Assembly: GCA_036733345.1 (NCBI GenBank)
Contig: DAINAR010000005.1
Span: 39,536 to 103,535 of the forward strand
Reading direction: 5' to 3'
Source: JAFGMQ01 sp036733345
Lineage (GTDB): Bacteria > Desulfobacterota > DSM-4660 > Desulfatiglandales > Desulfatiglandaceae
DNA length: 64,000 nt
Under the pieces are notes generated by a model. It was not told the DNA's origin and made no database searches. It worked only from the letters and a program-made list of their open reading frames with translations. The translations under genes were made by a program, and so were the position numbers. Each line of letters starts with the position of its first letter. Position 1 is the first letter of the stretch. Below, piece by piece: positions 1 to 8,675 of the stretch.

Positions 1-651
1 GATATGCTGTCCTGTGAATTCAAGGAGATAGAATTCGAAATAGCTCAATGCAAAGGAAAGGAGTATAAGCACAAAAAATATGACGGCAACAAGTGTCACT
101 CCCCTTATATCCCCGGCCCTCAGTTTAAGAAGGTCTGATTTACTTATGCCCGTCATCTGGCTGTGGGGAACAAGCAGGGACCCGTCGGCCAGCACATAAG
201 GACTTATTTCCTTTTTTAAAGGAATTTCAGATTTATAATGAACCGCATCTGTCCTGTAGAATCGGTCTGTGGATACGATGCGTCGGCTTTTAAGGATATG
301 CAGATCAGCCGGGTCCAGTTTTTTCATGTTCAGGTTTGAGATAAAATATGAATCTCCTTCCCGGGTTTTTTTAAGCAGATGATTATACCGGTTCAGGGTA
401 TCTTTTACCTTTGAGTCAGTAAGGTTTTCTGTGCGGATGCGGTACCAGGATGCAAGTATATAGCGATCAATGGCTATCTTGGTTACATAGGGGACTGCCA
501 GGTCAAAAAGAGTAATCAGGATAGTGAGGAGAAGGGCGGTAGCAAAGGTCTTTTTATAAGGAAGAGCATAGCATGACAGCCTTTTAAGAAGCCTGAAGTC
601 ATAAGGCTTGCCAAGTTTACCTTCTTCCATATATCCATAGTCACCGTACAT
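1..651 (-). CDS. ABC exporter half-transporter, second subunit (partial, cut by window edge)
   Basis: The 217 visible residues are the N-terminal part of a fused membrane/ATPase half exporter. I read them from the reverse strand, starting at the ATG at 651, which lies just after the stop of the upstream ABC gene; a second in-frame ATG is at 630. The N-terminus contains YGYMEEGKLGKPYDFRLLKR, a type of start known from exporters of this group. A first membrane segment covers about residues 35-57 and a second about 184-211. Between them lie about 125 mostly hydrophilic residues, far longer than the usual short TM1-TM2 loop. The ATPase domain is outside the window. The near-overlap with the upstream gene suggests a heterodimer. 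Substrate is unknown. Confidence 0.8.
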   Translation of the reverse strand, partial: MYGDYGYMEEGKLGKPYDFRLLKRLSCYALPYKKTFATALLLTILITLFDLAVPYVTKIAIDRYILASWYRIRTENLTDSKVKDTLNRYNHLLKKTREGDSYFISNLNMKKLDPADLHILKSRRIVSTDRFYRTDAVHYKSEIPLKKEISPYVLADGSLLVPHSQMTGISKSDLLKLRAGDIRGVTLVAVIFFVLILLSFALSYFEFYLLEFTGQHI

Positions 652-653
652 TG

Positions 654-2432
654 CTAACTGACTCCGATCTCCAGTTCACGGTCAAGCAGTTGTTCTTCAT
701 AGAGTTCGGAATATATCCCTCCGAGTTTGAGGAGCTCTTCATGTGTGCCCTGCTCAATAACCTGTCCCATTTCAAATACAAAAATCCGGCTTGCCCGGCT
801 GATGGTTGAAACCCTGTGAGAGACTATCAGGTTGGTCCTGTCGTGTCTCAATTCGAGGATCTGGTTGAGAATATGTTCTTCAGTGTCTGTGTCCACCATG
901 GAAAGTGCATCGTCCAGTATTAGGATCAGGGGGTCAGCAAGGACAGCACGTGCTATGGTCAATCGCTGCCTCTGGCCCCCGGAAAGGGTTATACCCCTCT
1001 CGCCAAGCATTGTGTCCAGCCCGTTTTCAAAACCCTGAATGTCTTCGAGTATACCGGCGGCATGTAGTACCATTTCAAGGTGTTTTTCCGAAATGCCTTC
1101 CCTGCCGAATATTACATTATTCCGTACAGTATCGGAAAAGATGAAGGCCTCCTGTGTTGCAAATCCGATATTCTGTCTGAGTATTTTTAAAGGCATCTGA
1201 TATATATCATTGCCGCCTACGAATACAGTCCCGGCCGGTATGTTCAAAAGCCGCGGCAGTGCCTGCAGGAGTGTTGTCTTTCCCGATCCCACCCTGCCCA
1301 CTATTGCTGCCGTATCCCCGGCCTTCAATTCCATGTTGATATCTCTTAATGCCCACTCCTTCTGTTCAGAATATCTGAGCCAGAGGCCTTTGATTAAGAT
1401 ATTCCCGCGTATGCCGGAAACCTCGAGTGATTGAGCCGGATCCCTGATTTCGGATACTTCTTCAAGTATCCTGTTAATCCTTCGCATTGAGGCTGAGCCT
1501 CTCTGTACAAGGTTTGATACCCATCCCATTGCCATCATTGGCCAGGTCAGGAGGTTGAGATATGTGATAAAGGCTACAAAGTCTCCTGTAGTGATATTTC
1601 CTGAGATCGTATACCGTCCTCCAAGTCCTATCACAACAACAAGGCTGATATTTGTCAGAATCGCCATAAGAGGGAAAAAAAGCGCAAGAGACTTTGACAG
1701 CTTCAGGTTGACAGAGATATATCTGTTTCCTTCCTGTTTTATCTTCTGATATTCCCATTGTTCCCGGTTATATGCCTTGGTTACCCTGATTCCTGCAAAT
1801 GCCTCCCTGACGCGTTCCGTCAGGTCGGCAAAGGTCTTCTGGACAGATTCAAAGCCCGACGACATCCGCTTTGTAAGAATCCTGGTTACGGTGATGATTA
1901 TGGGGGCGGGAATCAGGGAAATAAGAGTCAGCTTCCAGTTGATGGAAACCATGAATCCTACGGCAGCAATACCAAGGACTATGCCGTCGATCAATGCAAC
2001 GAGACCCATCCCGCAGGATATGCGAATCGCCATAACATCATTAATTGCCCTGGCCATAAGGTCTCCGATATTTGTCTTTTGATAAAATGAAAGCGGCAGG
2101 GTCTGAAGATTGGCATACATTTCGTTTCTAAGGCTTTGTTCAATCCTTCTGGCATTGCCGAGTATGAGATATCTCCAGATAAAGCGAAATAGACCTATCA
2201 CTGATGCAATTGAAAGGATAATGAGGCCATATTTTAAAAGTATCAGGGATGTTGCTATTTGTGTAGTTAATAGGTCAATTGCCTTCTTGATAACAAGAGG
2301 GATAATCAGTTGAAGAAAGTCCACAATCAGGAGGCTCAACAGCCCTGCTAAAATTGCCCAGCGGTTCCGGATAAAGTATTTCTTGAGAGGAATAAAATGA
2401 GCAAGATTTTTCAGATAAGACTTTAGTTCCAT
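654..2432 (-). CDS. ABC exporter half-transporter, degenerate-site subunit
   Basis: This is a half ABC exporter of about 592 residues with an N-terminal six-helix membrane domain and a C-terminal ATPase domain. The ATPase shows Walker A GRVGSGKTT, the signature LSGGQRQR, Walker B LILILDDALS and the H-loop SHR. The residue after the Walker B aspartate is Asp rather than the catalytic Glu. In the exporter family this marks the degenerate site of heterodimeric transporters, and the next gene starts two bases after this stop. The start is uncertain: I prefer the ATG of MELKSYLK at 2432, but no good ribosome site is visible and a TTG at 2468 is in frame. Substrate cannot be inferred. Confidence 0.88.
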   Translation of the reverse strand: MELKSYLKNLAHFIPLKKYFIRNRWAILAGLLSLLIVDFLQLIIPLVIKKAIDLLTTQIATSLILLKYGLIILSIASVIGLFRFIWRYLILGNARRIEQSLRNEMYANLQTLPLSFYQKTNIGDLMARAINDVMAIRISCGMGLVALIDGIVLGIAAVGFMVSINWKLTLISLIPAPIIITVTRILTKRMSSGFESVQKTFADLTERVREAFAGIRVTKAYNREQWEYQKIKQEGNRYISVNLKLSKSLALFFPLMAILTNISLVVVIGLGGRYTISGNITTGDFVAFITYLNLLTWPMMAMGWVSNLVQRGSASMRRINRILEEVSEIRDPAQSLEVSGIRGNILIKGLWLRYSEQKEWALRDINMELKAGDTAAIVGRVGSGKTTLLQALPRLLNIPAGTVFVGGNDIYQMPLKILRQNIGFATQEAFIFSDTVRNNVIFGREGISEKHLEMVLHAAGILEDIQGFENGLDTMLGERGITLSGGQRQRLTIARAVLADPLILILDDALSMVDTDTEEHILNQILELRHDRTNLIVSHRVSTISRASRIFVFEMGQVIEQGTHEELLKLGGIYSELYEEQLLDRELEIGVS

Positions 2433-2553
2433 GGATATGAAATACATGAATATATAAGGAGAGATCAACAGGAAATTGATAAGAAACAGGTAATATGTTA
2501 TGGGTTATGGGTCAGAGATGGAGAATCAGTTGAAAAAGGGGTGAGATGATATC

Positions 2554-3219
2554 CTAGTACTCTTTTGTCAGCCAGGGCCTTTTGTCAGTGCCTACTAATT
2601 TGGAGACGGCTTCTGCAAGCCATTCAAAGGGAATGTCCTGTTGCGGGGGGAATTTTTCAAGATATTCAATGTGGGGCTCACCATTGAGGTCTTTTTCGTG
2701 AAGGATAGCATCTGTTTTCCCATCGAACTCCACTGTTTTAAGGCCGATCCTTTCGCACAAATCCTTGTCGAATGCAGTTACGGCACTGACCCATTTGCCG
2801 TCCAGAAAAAACTGGTTATAGCCGTGCCTGGGAAAGATATTAGTCCCTATCATTTCAAAAAGGTGTTTAGGTACTTTGTGATTTTTAATCCTGGCAAATT
2901 CAAGACGGCACGGTATTCCCGCCGCCCTGCCAAGTGCGGTAAGGAGAACCGCCTTCTGAACACAGTATCCCTTTCCCCATTCAAGCACCCTGGAAGCCTT
3001 AAAGTCCTCGATGAAGACGGATATCATGTAAATATTATAAGGGATCGAATCCCTGACAAAATAAAATAGTTTTACCGCCTTTTCCCTGTCATCCGAACAT
3101 CCTTGTGTCAGGCTTTTCGCGGTTTCAATTATTTTCGGGTTATCAGAATCAATAGTGAATGTAGGTTCAAGATATATTTCCATGTTCTCTTTTGTTATAG
3201 GTGAGTTATTTAGAGGCAT
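2554..3219 (-). CDS. transglutaminase-like cysteine protein (papain-like fold)
   Basis: The 221-residue product has the transglutaminase-like core: Cys86 in GKGYCVQKA, His132 in PRHGYNQFFLDGKWV and Asp151 in TAFD form the expected catalytic triad order. Bacterial members are mostly cysteine peptidases or amide-processing enzymes, so protein crosslinking should not be assumed. No signal peptide is visible, which points to the cytoplasm. The ATG at 3219 is chosen because AAGGTGGG lies about ten bases upstream; a GTG at 3234 is in frame. It begins 19 bases after the stop of the VWA gene, so the two are very likely cotranscribed. The substrate is unknown. Confidence 0.82.
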   Translation of the reverse strand: MPLNNSPITKENMEIYLEPTFTIDSDNPKIIETAKSLTQGCSDDREKAVKLFYFVRDSIPYNIYMISVFIEDFKASRVLEWGKGYCVQKAVLLTALGRAAGIPCRLEFARIKNHKVPKHLFEMIGTNIFPRHGYNQFFLDGKWVSAVTAFDKDLCERIGLKTVEFDGKTDAILHEKDLNGEPHIEYLEKFPPQQDIPFEWLAEAVSKLVGTDKRPWLTKEY

Positions 3220-3238
3220 TAAATTTAAACCCACCTTG

Positions 3239-4432
3239 CTAATTCTTGCGAATCAAATAATTCACTGCCTGCTCAAGTCCGTCTATTGTCAGTTCAAACA
3301 TGGGAAATACTTCGCGGATAATACTGATAGTGCGTGTATATTGCCACTCATTGACAGGTGTTGGATTCAGCCACACAGAGTAGGGAAATGTCTGGGCAAT
3401 AAACTGAAGTCTGTTATAGCTGGGCTCACCTGATTGTTCTTCCCAGTGTATTGATCCGTTTTTTGCCATAAGCTCGTAAGGCGCCATGCTTGCATCGCCT
3501 ACTATAATAAACCTGGTTTCAGGATCCAGCCTTACAAGTTCCGTAACCTTGAACGGCTTTCTCACTCTTGGTGGATCTTCCCAGAGTTTCTCGTAGATGG
3601 TGTTGTGAAAGAAAAAAGTCTTGAGGTCCTTGAACTGAGCCCGGGCATAGTTAAAAAGGGTTTGGAGTACACCTATGTATGGTTCCATGGACCATCCGCC
3701 GTTGTCAATGGCCAGAATGACCTTGAGACGATCTTTCAAGCTCCTCTCAAAGACGATTTCTATTTCCCCGGCATTCTTCATTGTCTGATATATCGTGTTA
3801 TCTATATCGAGTACATCCTTTGGACCTACCGGCACAAGATTCCTGAGCCTTTTCAGGGCTTCTCCCATCTGAGACTGAGTAAGCGGGCCATCCTGGGAGT
3901 AATCCCTGTATCTCCTGTCCATGGCTACTTTCGTTGCCGATTTGTTTCTGGAAATTCCTCCAACCCTCATTCCGCCGGGATGATAACCGGAATGGCCGAC
4001 AGGTGATGTGCCTCCGGTTCCTATCCATTTTCCACCGCCATGATGTTCCTCGGTCTGTTCTTTCAGCCGATCAAGAAAATACTTGATCAGCTCCTCCGGC
4101 GTCATTTTATTCAGCTTGTCTTCATCGATGCCCATGGCCTTTGCAAGCCCTTTGGGATCTTTCAGCCATTGATCCAGCATGGCCCTGGCTATTTCAGATA
4201 ATTCGTATTCTTCCGGCTCCTTCAGTTCAGCACCTTTAAAATGGTGTGCAAATACCTGGTCATAAAGATCAAAATATCTCTCATTTTTGACAAGGATTGT
4301 GCGTGCGGCAGTATAAAAATCATCAACAGAGGTAATAAGCCCCATACTGAGTGCTTTTTGTAACCTCAAAAAGGATGTGGGGGTAACGGGAATGCCCACC
4401 TGTTTCAGTAAATAGAAAAAATTGGTAAACAT
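3239..4432 (-). CDS. VWA-domain protein of the CoxE-like type, MoxR partner
   Basis: The protein has 397 residues. The N-terminal half is helical and includes a glycine/histidine-rich stretch (HHGGGKWIGTGG and following). The C-terminal half carries a von Willebrand A fold with the metal-site region LAIDNGGWSMEPY and a later IIVGDASMAPYEL. The first motif departs from the classical DxSxS, but this DNGGWSM form is known to me from CoxE-like proteins. These proteins typically work with MoxR ATPases in metal insertion or complex maturation. A MoxR gene lies directly upstream (90 bases) on the same strand, and a transglutaminase-like gene follows. The client protein is not identified. Confidence 0.82.
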   Translation of the reverse strand: MFTNFFYLLKQVGIPVTPTSFLRLQKALSMGLITSVDDFYTAARTILVKNERYFDLYDQVFAHHFKGAELKEPEEYELSEIARAMLDQWLKDPKGLAKAMGIDEDKLNKMTPEELIKYFLDRLKEQTEEHHGGGKWIGTGGTSPVGHSGYHPGGMRVGGISRNKSATKVAMDRRYRDYSQDGPLTQSQMGEALKRLRNLVPVGPKDVLDIDNTIYQTMKNAGEIEIVFERSLKDRLKVILAIDNGGWSMEPYIGVLQTLFNYARAQFKDLKTFFFHNTIYEKLWEDPPRVRKPFKVTELVRLDPETRFIIVGDASMAPYELMAKNGSIHWEEQSGEPSYNRLQFIAQTFPYSVWLNPTPVNEWQYTRTISIIREVFPMFELTIDGLEQAVNYLIRKN

Positions 4433-4522
4433 GATTAATCAGTTGTTGCGCAATTGATATTAATATGACAATGTCTTTCAAGTTCTTTGGAATATGTGAA
4501 TAAAAGATTTTATGGGTATAGA

Positions 4523-5377
4523 TTAAAACCTGCTCATCCTTGAAACTGAATTCATAGCAACGGCATAATCCGGGCTCTTTTTAAAGAGGACGCCCAGATA
4601 TGGCAGGTTGCCTTTTACAAGGTCTTTGATCCTGAAATCAGGGTCTGCCTTGAGAGCCCTGATCCAGTTAATTAATTCTCTTGTTGCGGGTTTTTTTTCG
4701 ACATTCCTCAACTCTCGCATCTTGTAAAAGGCCCTTACAGAATGTTCCAGCAGTTCTCTGTCAATATCCGGAAAGTGGACTTTTACAATCTCATTCATCA
4801 TATCAGGTTCCGGAAAGGCAATATGGTGAAAGTTGCATCGTCCTAAAAATGGATCTGAAAGACTCTTTTTTGCATTGGAAGTAATTATAATAACAGGCCT
4901 GTTTTTTGCCTTTATAGTCTTATCAATTTCAATGATATCGAATTCCATCTGATCGAGCACATCAAGCATATCATCCTGAAAATCGGTATCTGCCTTATCG
5001 ATTTCATCGATAAGCAGCACTACCTTTTCATCTGCAACAAAAGACTGGCCTATTTTGCCCATCTTAATATATTCCTCGATATTGCTGACATTCCTTGATG
5101 AGTCACCAAAACGGCTGTCATTCAACCTGGTAAGAGTATCATACTGGTAAAGGGCCTCCACAAGTTTCATGCTGGACTTAACATTTAAAACTATAAGTTT
5201 CATGTTAAGGGCCTCAGAAATTGCATGCGCAAGCATGGTTTTGCCTGTGCCAGGCTCTCCTTTGAGTAATAATGGCATTTCAAGGGCCATTGAAATATTA
5301 ACTATCTTGGCCAATTCTTCATCCAGTACGTACTGAGATGCACCGCTAAATAAACTGTTTGAAGTTTCCTGGGACAT
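4523..5377 (-). CDS. MoxR-family AAA+ ATPase
   Basis: The 284-residue protein has Walker A GEPGTGKT (residues 40-47), Walker B LLIDEIDKAD and a sensor-1 Asn in IIITSNAKK. That matches MoxR-type AAA+ chaperone ATPases, which form hexamers and remodel or activate partner complexes together with VWA proteins. The ATG at 5377 is supported by AAGGAG nine bases upstream. A longer reading from 5566 would run through palindromic repeat DNA and is not credible. It is the first gene of the minus-strand cluster MoxR, VWA, transglutaminase-like, ABC, ABC. The client is unknown. Confidence 0.88.
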   Translation of the reverse strand: MSQETSNSLFSGASQYVLDEELAKIVNISMALEMPLLLKGEPGTGKTMLAHAISEALNMKLIVLNVKSSMKLVEALYQYDTLTRLNDSRFGDSSRNVSNIEEYIKMGKIGQSFVADEKVVLLIDEIDKADTDFQDDMLDVLDQMEFDIIEIDKTIKAKNRPVIIITSNAKKSLSDPFLGRCNFHHIAFPEPDMMNEIVKVHFPDIDRELLEHSVRAFYKMRELRNVEKKPATRELINWIRALKADPDFRIKDLVKGNLPYLGVLFKKSPDYAVAMNSVSRMSRF

Positions 5378-5472
5378 ATTTTTACTCCTTGATAAAATAG
5401 GAAATTTTTGACGTACAATGTCAAACATGAACATTTCAGTTTTTATAAAACCTTCATAAATGAACTGCCACG

Positions 5473-5551
5473 CCGCAAGCAGCGGGGTATCATAAAAATC
5501 ATTGAACGCCCCAAGGGGCGGAGAATCAAACCCTCGTCCGCCTCTGGCGGA
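5473..5551. repeat. cluster of three short palindromes
   Basis: Three small hairpins follow each other: CCGC/GCGG at 5473-5485, the perfect CGCCCCAAGGGGCG at 5507-5520, and TCCGCCTCTGGCGGA at 5537-5551. GC-rich hairpins in an AT-rich intergenic region resemble interspersed palindromic (REP-like) repeats. Whether copies exist elsewhere in the genome cannot be seen from this window. Confidence 0.55.
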
Positions 5552-5804
5552 TTGAACATTTCGCAAAGGCTTCAGGCCTTATGCGGTATGTGCTATTTTT
5601 TAATGCCTGTGCTTTAAGTATTTAAAATAAGGGTCAAAATAAGGCAGATGTTTCTTGATGCCTAACACTTAAAACAGGATGGGTTTCAATTTTTTTATTT
5701 AGTAATAAACTCTAATCATTTTTTCTGCAGGGTCAACATAGCTTATGAAAAAGATTATGTCAAATTTAAGCTTTATTTAATGTGTTGATTGTTTGAAGAT
5801 TGAT

Positions 5805-5893
5805 GGTCTCGCAAAAAGTACACCATCCCGTCATTCCGAATCACGCTGTGGCGTGATGAGGAATCTTAATCCCGCCGAAAGCGGGACTGAATT
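5805..5893. repeat. dispersed-repeat or MITE-like remnant
   Basis: The stretch contains GATGGTCTCGCAAAAAGT, then CCCGTCATTCCG, a hairpin TCACGC/GCGTGA, and a hairpin CCCGC/GCGGG around AATCCCGCCGAAAGCGGGAC. GTCATTCC followed by a GC-rich hairpin is a layout I know from dispersed repeats in related genomes. The other end of the element is not recognisable, so it may be a remnant. Confidence 0.45.
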
Positions 5894-6231
5894 TATTGAA
5901 ATCAAAATCTCTCGCTTAGCTTTAAAGGGTTACCTGCCTCTGGCTGGAAAAAAAGAATTATGACACAACTTTGCAAGCCGGAATCAATAGAAATAATAGC
6001 TGCATTTATCACCATTTTTAAAGCCCTTCGGAGGTCAAATAGCACTTATTAACCTGATGAACCAAGTAATAAAGAAATCATATGCCTCTTTTTAAGTTAT
6101 TTGTTGACAAAACATGCATGAACGATAGTATTCCATTTTATATTGTTCCTTTTTTCTGTTTTCATTCCTGTCCGTAAGGAATATTTTAACCAAAAATATA
6201 ATATTAACTGGAGTAAAGTAAGTGAAAGACT

Positions 6232-6819
6232 ATGCCTTTAGCCTTTAATTCAATCAGCCATGGAACAATAGCGTTTGGTTTTTTTAATATTGAATCAGAC
6301 ATGCTGCTTCTTGGCCATTATTTTATTTTCGCTGATGATTTCTGTGAAACCATTTCCAGCATCGCAGAAAATAGTGCGGATTATACATATGAAGCTTACT
6401 GTGAGGGTTATCAGATTTCAGATCCTGAGGATACAGGAGACCTGATGGCTGCTATTCATGATATTCATTATACCGGATTCATAGGAGATGTATATCGAAA
6501 GTTTCCTTTTCCTGAAAATCAGGAGGGGTTCAAACAGAAGCCTTATGGTTCCAGAAATCGTGACATAATGGTGGCCTTGATTTCAAAATATACAGAACTC
6601 AGCAGGATAGATTTTAAAATTGAAAGGGAGAATATGAATGTTTCAATTGGAGACTATAGATTTGACAGGATGTCTTTTCATGAATTGATTAAATATGTAT
6701 GGAGAGGCGGATATCCCCGCTGGGAAAAGGAAGTTAGGCCTGCTTACGTGACTGCCATGAAAGACACGATTATTAGGAGAAATGACGGACTTTTTAAGGA
6801 TATATCATTTGATACTTAA
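6232..6819 (+). CDS. hypothetical protein, 195 aa
   Basis: I do not recognise this 195-residue protein. It has no signal peptide or membrane segment. The N-terminal half looks globular and mixed (SHGTIAFGFFNIESDMLLLGHYFIF), and the C-terminal part is basic and aromatic (YVWRGGYPRWEKEVRP). The ribosome site is weak (AAGTGAAAG before the ATG). It ends 42 bases before larC on the same strand and may be cotranscribed with it, but nothing in the sequence proves a role in nickel cofactor assembly. The length and ordinary composition make it a credible gene. Confidence 0.7.
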   Translation: MPLAFNSISHGTIAFGFFNIESDMLLLGHYFIFADDFCETISSIAENSADYTYEAYCEGYQISDPEDTGDLMAAIHDIHYTGFIGDVYRKFPFPENQEGFKQKPYGSRNRDIMVALISKYTELSRIDFKIERENMNVSIGDYRFDRMSFHELIKYVWRGGYPRWEKEVRPAYVTAMKDTIIRRNDGLFKDISFDT

Positions 6820-6861
6820 GAACTTTAAGCTATTGGAAATTTCGGCAAGGAGCTTTTTAAG

Positions 6862-8031
6862 ATGAAAACAGCTTATCTGGATTGTTTTTCCGGAGTCAGC
6901 GGTGACATGTTCGTTGGTGCCCTGCTGGATGCCGGTCTTTCCTTTAATGAACTGAATTCCCGACTTAAAACCCTTGCTATTGATGGTTATTCGCTTCAGG
7001 CGGATCGTGAGGCAAGGAGCCACATCTACGGAACGCGTTTCATTGTAAAATTAGATAGTGAAAACTCAGTCCACAGGAAACTGAAGGACATTAGAGAAAT
7101 AATCGAGCAGGGTGATTTCAGCAGGGATGTCAAGGATAAAAGCCTGGAAATATTCGAGGGCCTTGCAAAGGTTGAAGGCAACATTCATAATCAGTCTCCT
7201 GATGAAATCCATTTTCACGAAGTGGGAGGTATAGATTCGATCATCGATATTGTCAGCACAGTATATGGAATTGAAAGCCTCGGCATAAAAAATCTTTATG
7301 TATCAGCACTACCCTTAGGTTCGGGTTTTGTAAAGACAGCGCATGGTGAAATGCCACTCCCGGCGCCGGCTACTATTGCCCTTTTGAAAGATGTCCCGGT
7401 TTTTGATTCTGGCGTTCGATTTGAAATGGTAACGCCTACCGGAGCAGCTCTTGTCAAGGCTTTTGCCGTGTCTTTCGGAGCAATGCCCAGGATGACAGTA
7501 AGCGATATAGGATACGGGGTCGGCCGGAGGGTCCTTAAAGACAGGCCTAATCTGTTGAGGATCTTGATCGGGGATGAGCATGCAGAGCGGGAAACGGAGA
7601 CTGTTGTAGTCCTGGAAACTAATCTGGACGACATGAGCCCGGAAGTTTTGGGATTTCTTATGGAGCGGCTGTTTGAGTCAGGCGCGCTTGATGTTGTTTT
7701 CTGCCCTGTTCAAATGAAAAAGAATCGTCCCGGCATTCAGATACAGGTTGTGGGCAGTCCTGAAAATCGTGAAAGGCTGACGGAAATTATTTTCAGTGAA
7801 AGCAGTACTCTTGGTGTTCGATTCAGGTTCAGCCAGAGAGTGGTGTTAAGGCGGTCAGAATCAGAGATCGACAGTCCATGGGGCAGGATAAAAGTCAAAA
7901 AAATTATGAACAGTGATAACAGATGGTTTTTCATGCCTGAATATGAGGAATGCAGGAAGATTGCTTTAATGAATAACATGCCTCTCAAGGAAATCATTTA
8001 CTGGGTTATGGCGTTGAATAAAAGCTCATAA
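6862..8031 (+). CDS. larC: LarC, nickel-pincer cofactor nickel insertase
   Basis: The 389-residue protein opens with the LarC signature YLDCFSGVSGDMFVGALLDAG and continues with HFHEVGGIDSIIDI, LPLGSGFVKTAHG and LETNLDDMSPEVLGFLMERLF. LarC is the CTP-dependent enzyme that inserts nickel into the pyridinium thiocarboxylate precursor to finish the nickel-pincer cofactor of lactate racemase and related enzymes. Some bacteria split this gene by a frameshift; here N- and C-terminal domains are one frame. AAGGAG lies about eight bases before the ATG. LarA, LarB and LarE homologues are not in the window. It is followed by pgpA. Confidence 0.92.
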   Translation: MKTAYLDCFSGVSGDMFVGALLDAGLSFNELNSRLKTLAIDGYSLQADREARSHIYGTRFIVKLDSENSVHRKLKDIREIIEQGDFSRDVKDKSLEIFEGLAKVEGNIHNQSPDEIHFHEVGGIDSIIDIVSTVYGIESLGIKNLYVSALPLGSGFVKTAHGEMPLPAPATIALLKDVPVFDSGVRFEMVTPTGAALVKAFAVSFGAMPRMTVSDIGYGVGRRVLKDRPNLLRILIGDEHAERETETVVVLETNLDDMSPEVLGFLMERLFESGALDVVFCPVQMKKNRPGIQIQVVGSPENRERLTEIIFSESSTLGVRFRFSQRVVLRRSESEIDSPWGRIKVKKIMNSDNRWFFMPEYEECRKIALMNNMPLKEIIYWVMALNKSS

Positions 8032-8070
8032 CATATATAATACTTACAGCAATGGGAGCATCCCTGCTTG

Positions 8071-8577
8071 ATGTTGAAATATCAATCTGATAAGCTGTTT
8101 TTTCGCCAGATATTCAGGAAGGCCGATACTTCCGGAAAGACAGCATTGATAATATCCACCTGGTTTGGAATCGGGTTTTTTCCTGATGCTCCAGGCACAT
8201 ATGGGACAATTGCTGCGATCCCTTTTATTATTATACTGGATTATGCGGGAAAGTTTTATAGTATCCTTTTCCTGATATTTATTACAGCATTAGGCATATG
8301 GGCTGCAGGTCGTTCTCAGGATTTGCTGGGACGCCACGATCCGGGGGAAGTGGTGGTTGATGAAGTCGCCGGTATCTTTTTGACTATGTGCCTTTTGCAG
8401 TTTTCATGGATCAGTCTTTCTCTGGGATTTATCTTTTTCAGGATTTTCGACATTCTGAAACCCTATCCCATCAAAAGGATAGAAAAGCTGAGGGGCGGTT
8501 TTGGAATAATTATGGATGACCTGTTTGCAGGTTTATATGCTTTTGTTGCAGTAAAAATAGTTCTCTATTTTATTTAG
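8071..8577 (+). CDS. pgpA: phosphatidylglycerophosphatase A
   Basis: The 168-residue membrane protein has the PgpA family motifs GFFPDAPGTYGT near residue 36, the acidic HDPGEVVVDEVAG and a C-terminal DDLFAG. It removes the phosphate from phosphatidylglycerophosphate to give phosphatidylglycerol in the inner membrane. Several hydrophobic segments are visible. The ATG at 8071 directly follows an in-frame TTG, and GGGAG lies upstream. The cinA start follows 98 bases later on the same strand. The pgpA-cinA-thpR-recA order is common in proteobacteria. Confidence 0.9.
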   Translation: MLKYQSDKLFFRQIFRKADTSGKTALIISTWFGIGFFPDAPGTYGTIAAIPFIIILDYAGKFYSILFLIFITALGIWAAGRSQDLLGRHDPGEVVVDEVAGIFLTMCLLQFSWISLSLGFIFFRIFDILKPYPIKRIEKLRGGFGIIMDDLFAGLYAFVAVKIVLYFI

Positions 8578-8675
8578 AGATAAACTTGACGGCTTTTAAA
8601 AAAGCTGAATTTATAACGCTAACAGAGGACATTGAATACTGCAAGGAGATATGGCTGCTCAAAGGTGTAGATAGG

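Larger units (their letters stand above)
5378..6231. other. 854-bp gene-free interval with palindromic repeats
   Basis: No credible gene is seen here. The left half holds a cluster of short palindromes (5473-5551) and the middle a dispersed-repeat-like element (about 5800-5895). The right part, up to the gene at 6232, is AT-rich and should contain the promoters of the divergent genes on either side, but no clear promoter was found. Confidence 0.6.

Noticed and set aside
5378..5566. Longer N-terminus of the MoxR protein
   Set aside because: It would translate the palindromic repeat cluster; the AAGGAG at the ATG at 5377 settles the start.
6862..8031. Programmed frameshift in larC
   Set aside because: The gene is one uninterrupted frame encoding both halves.
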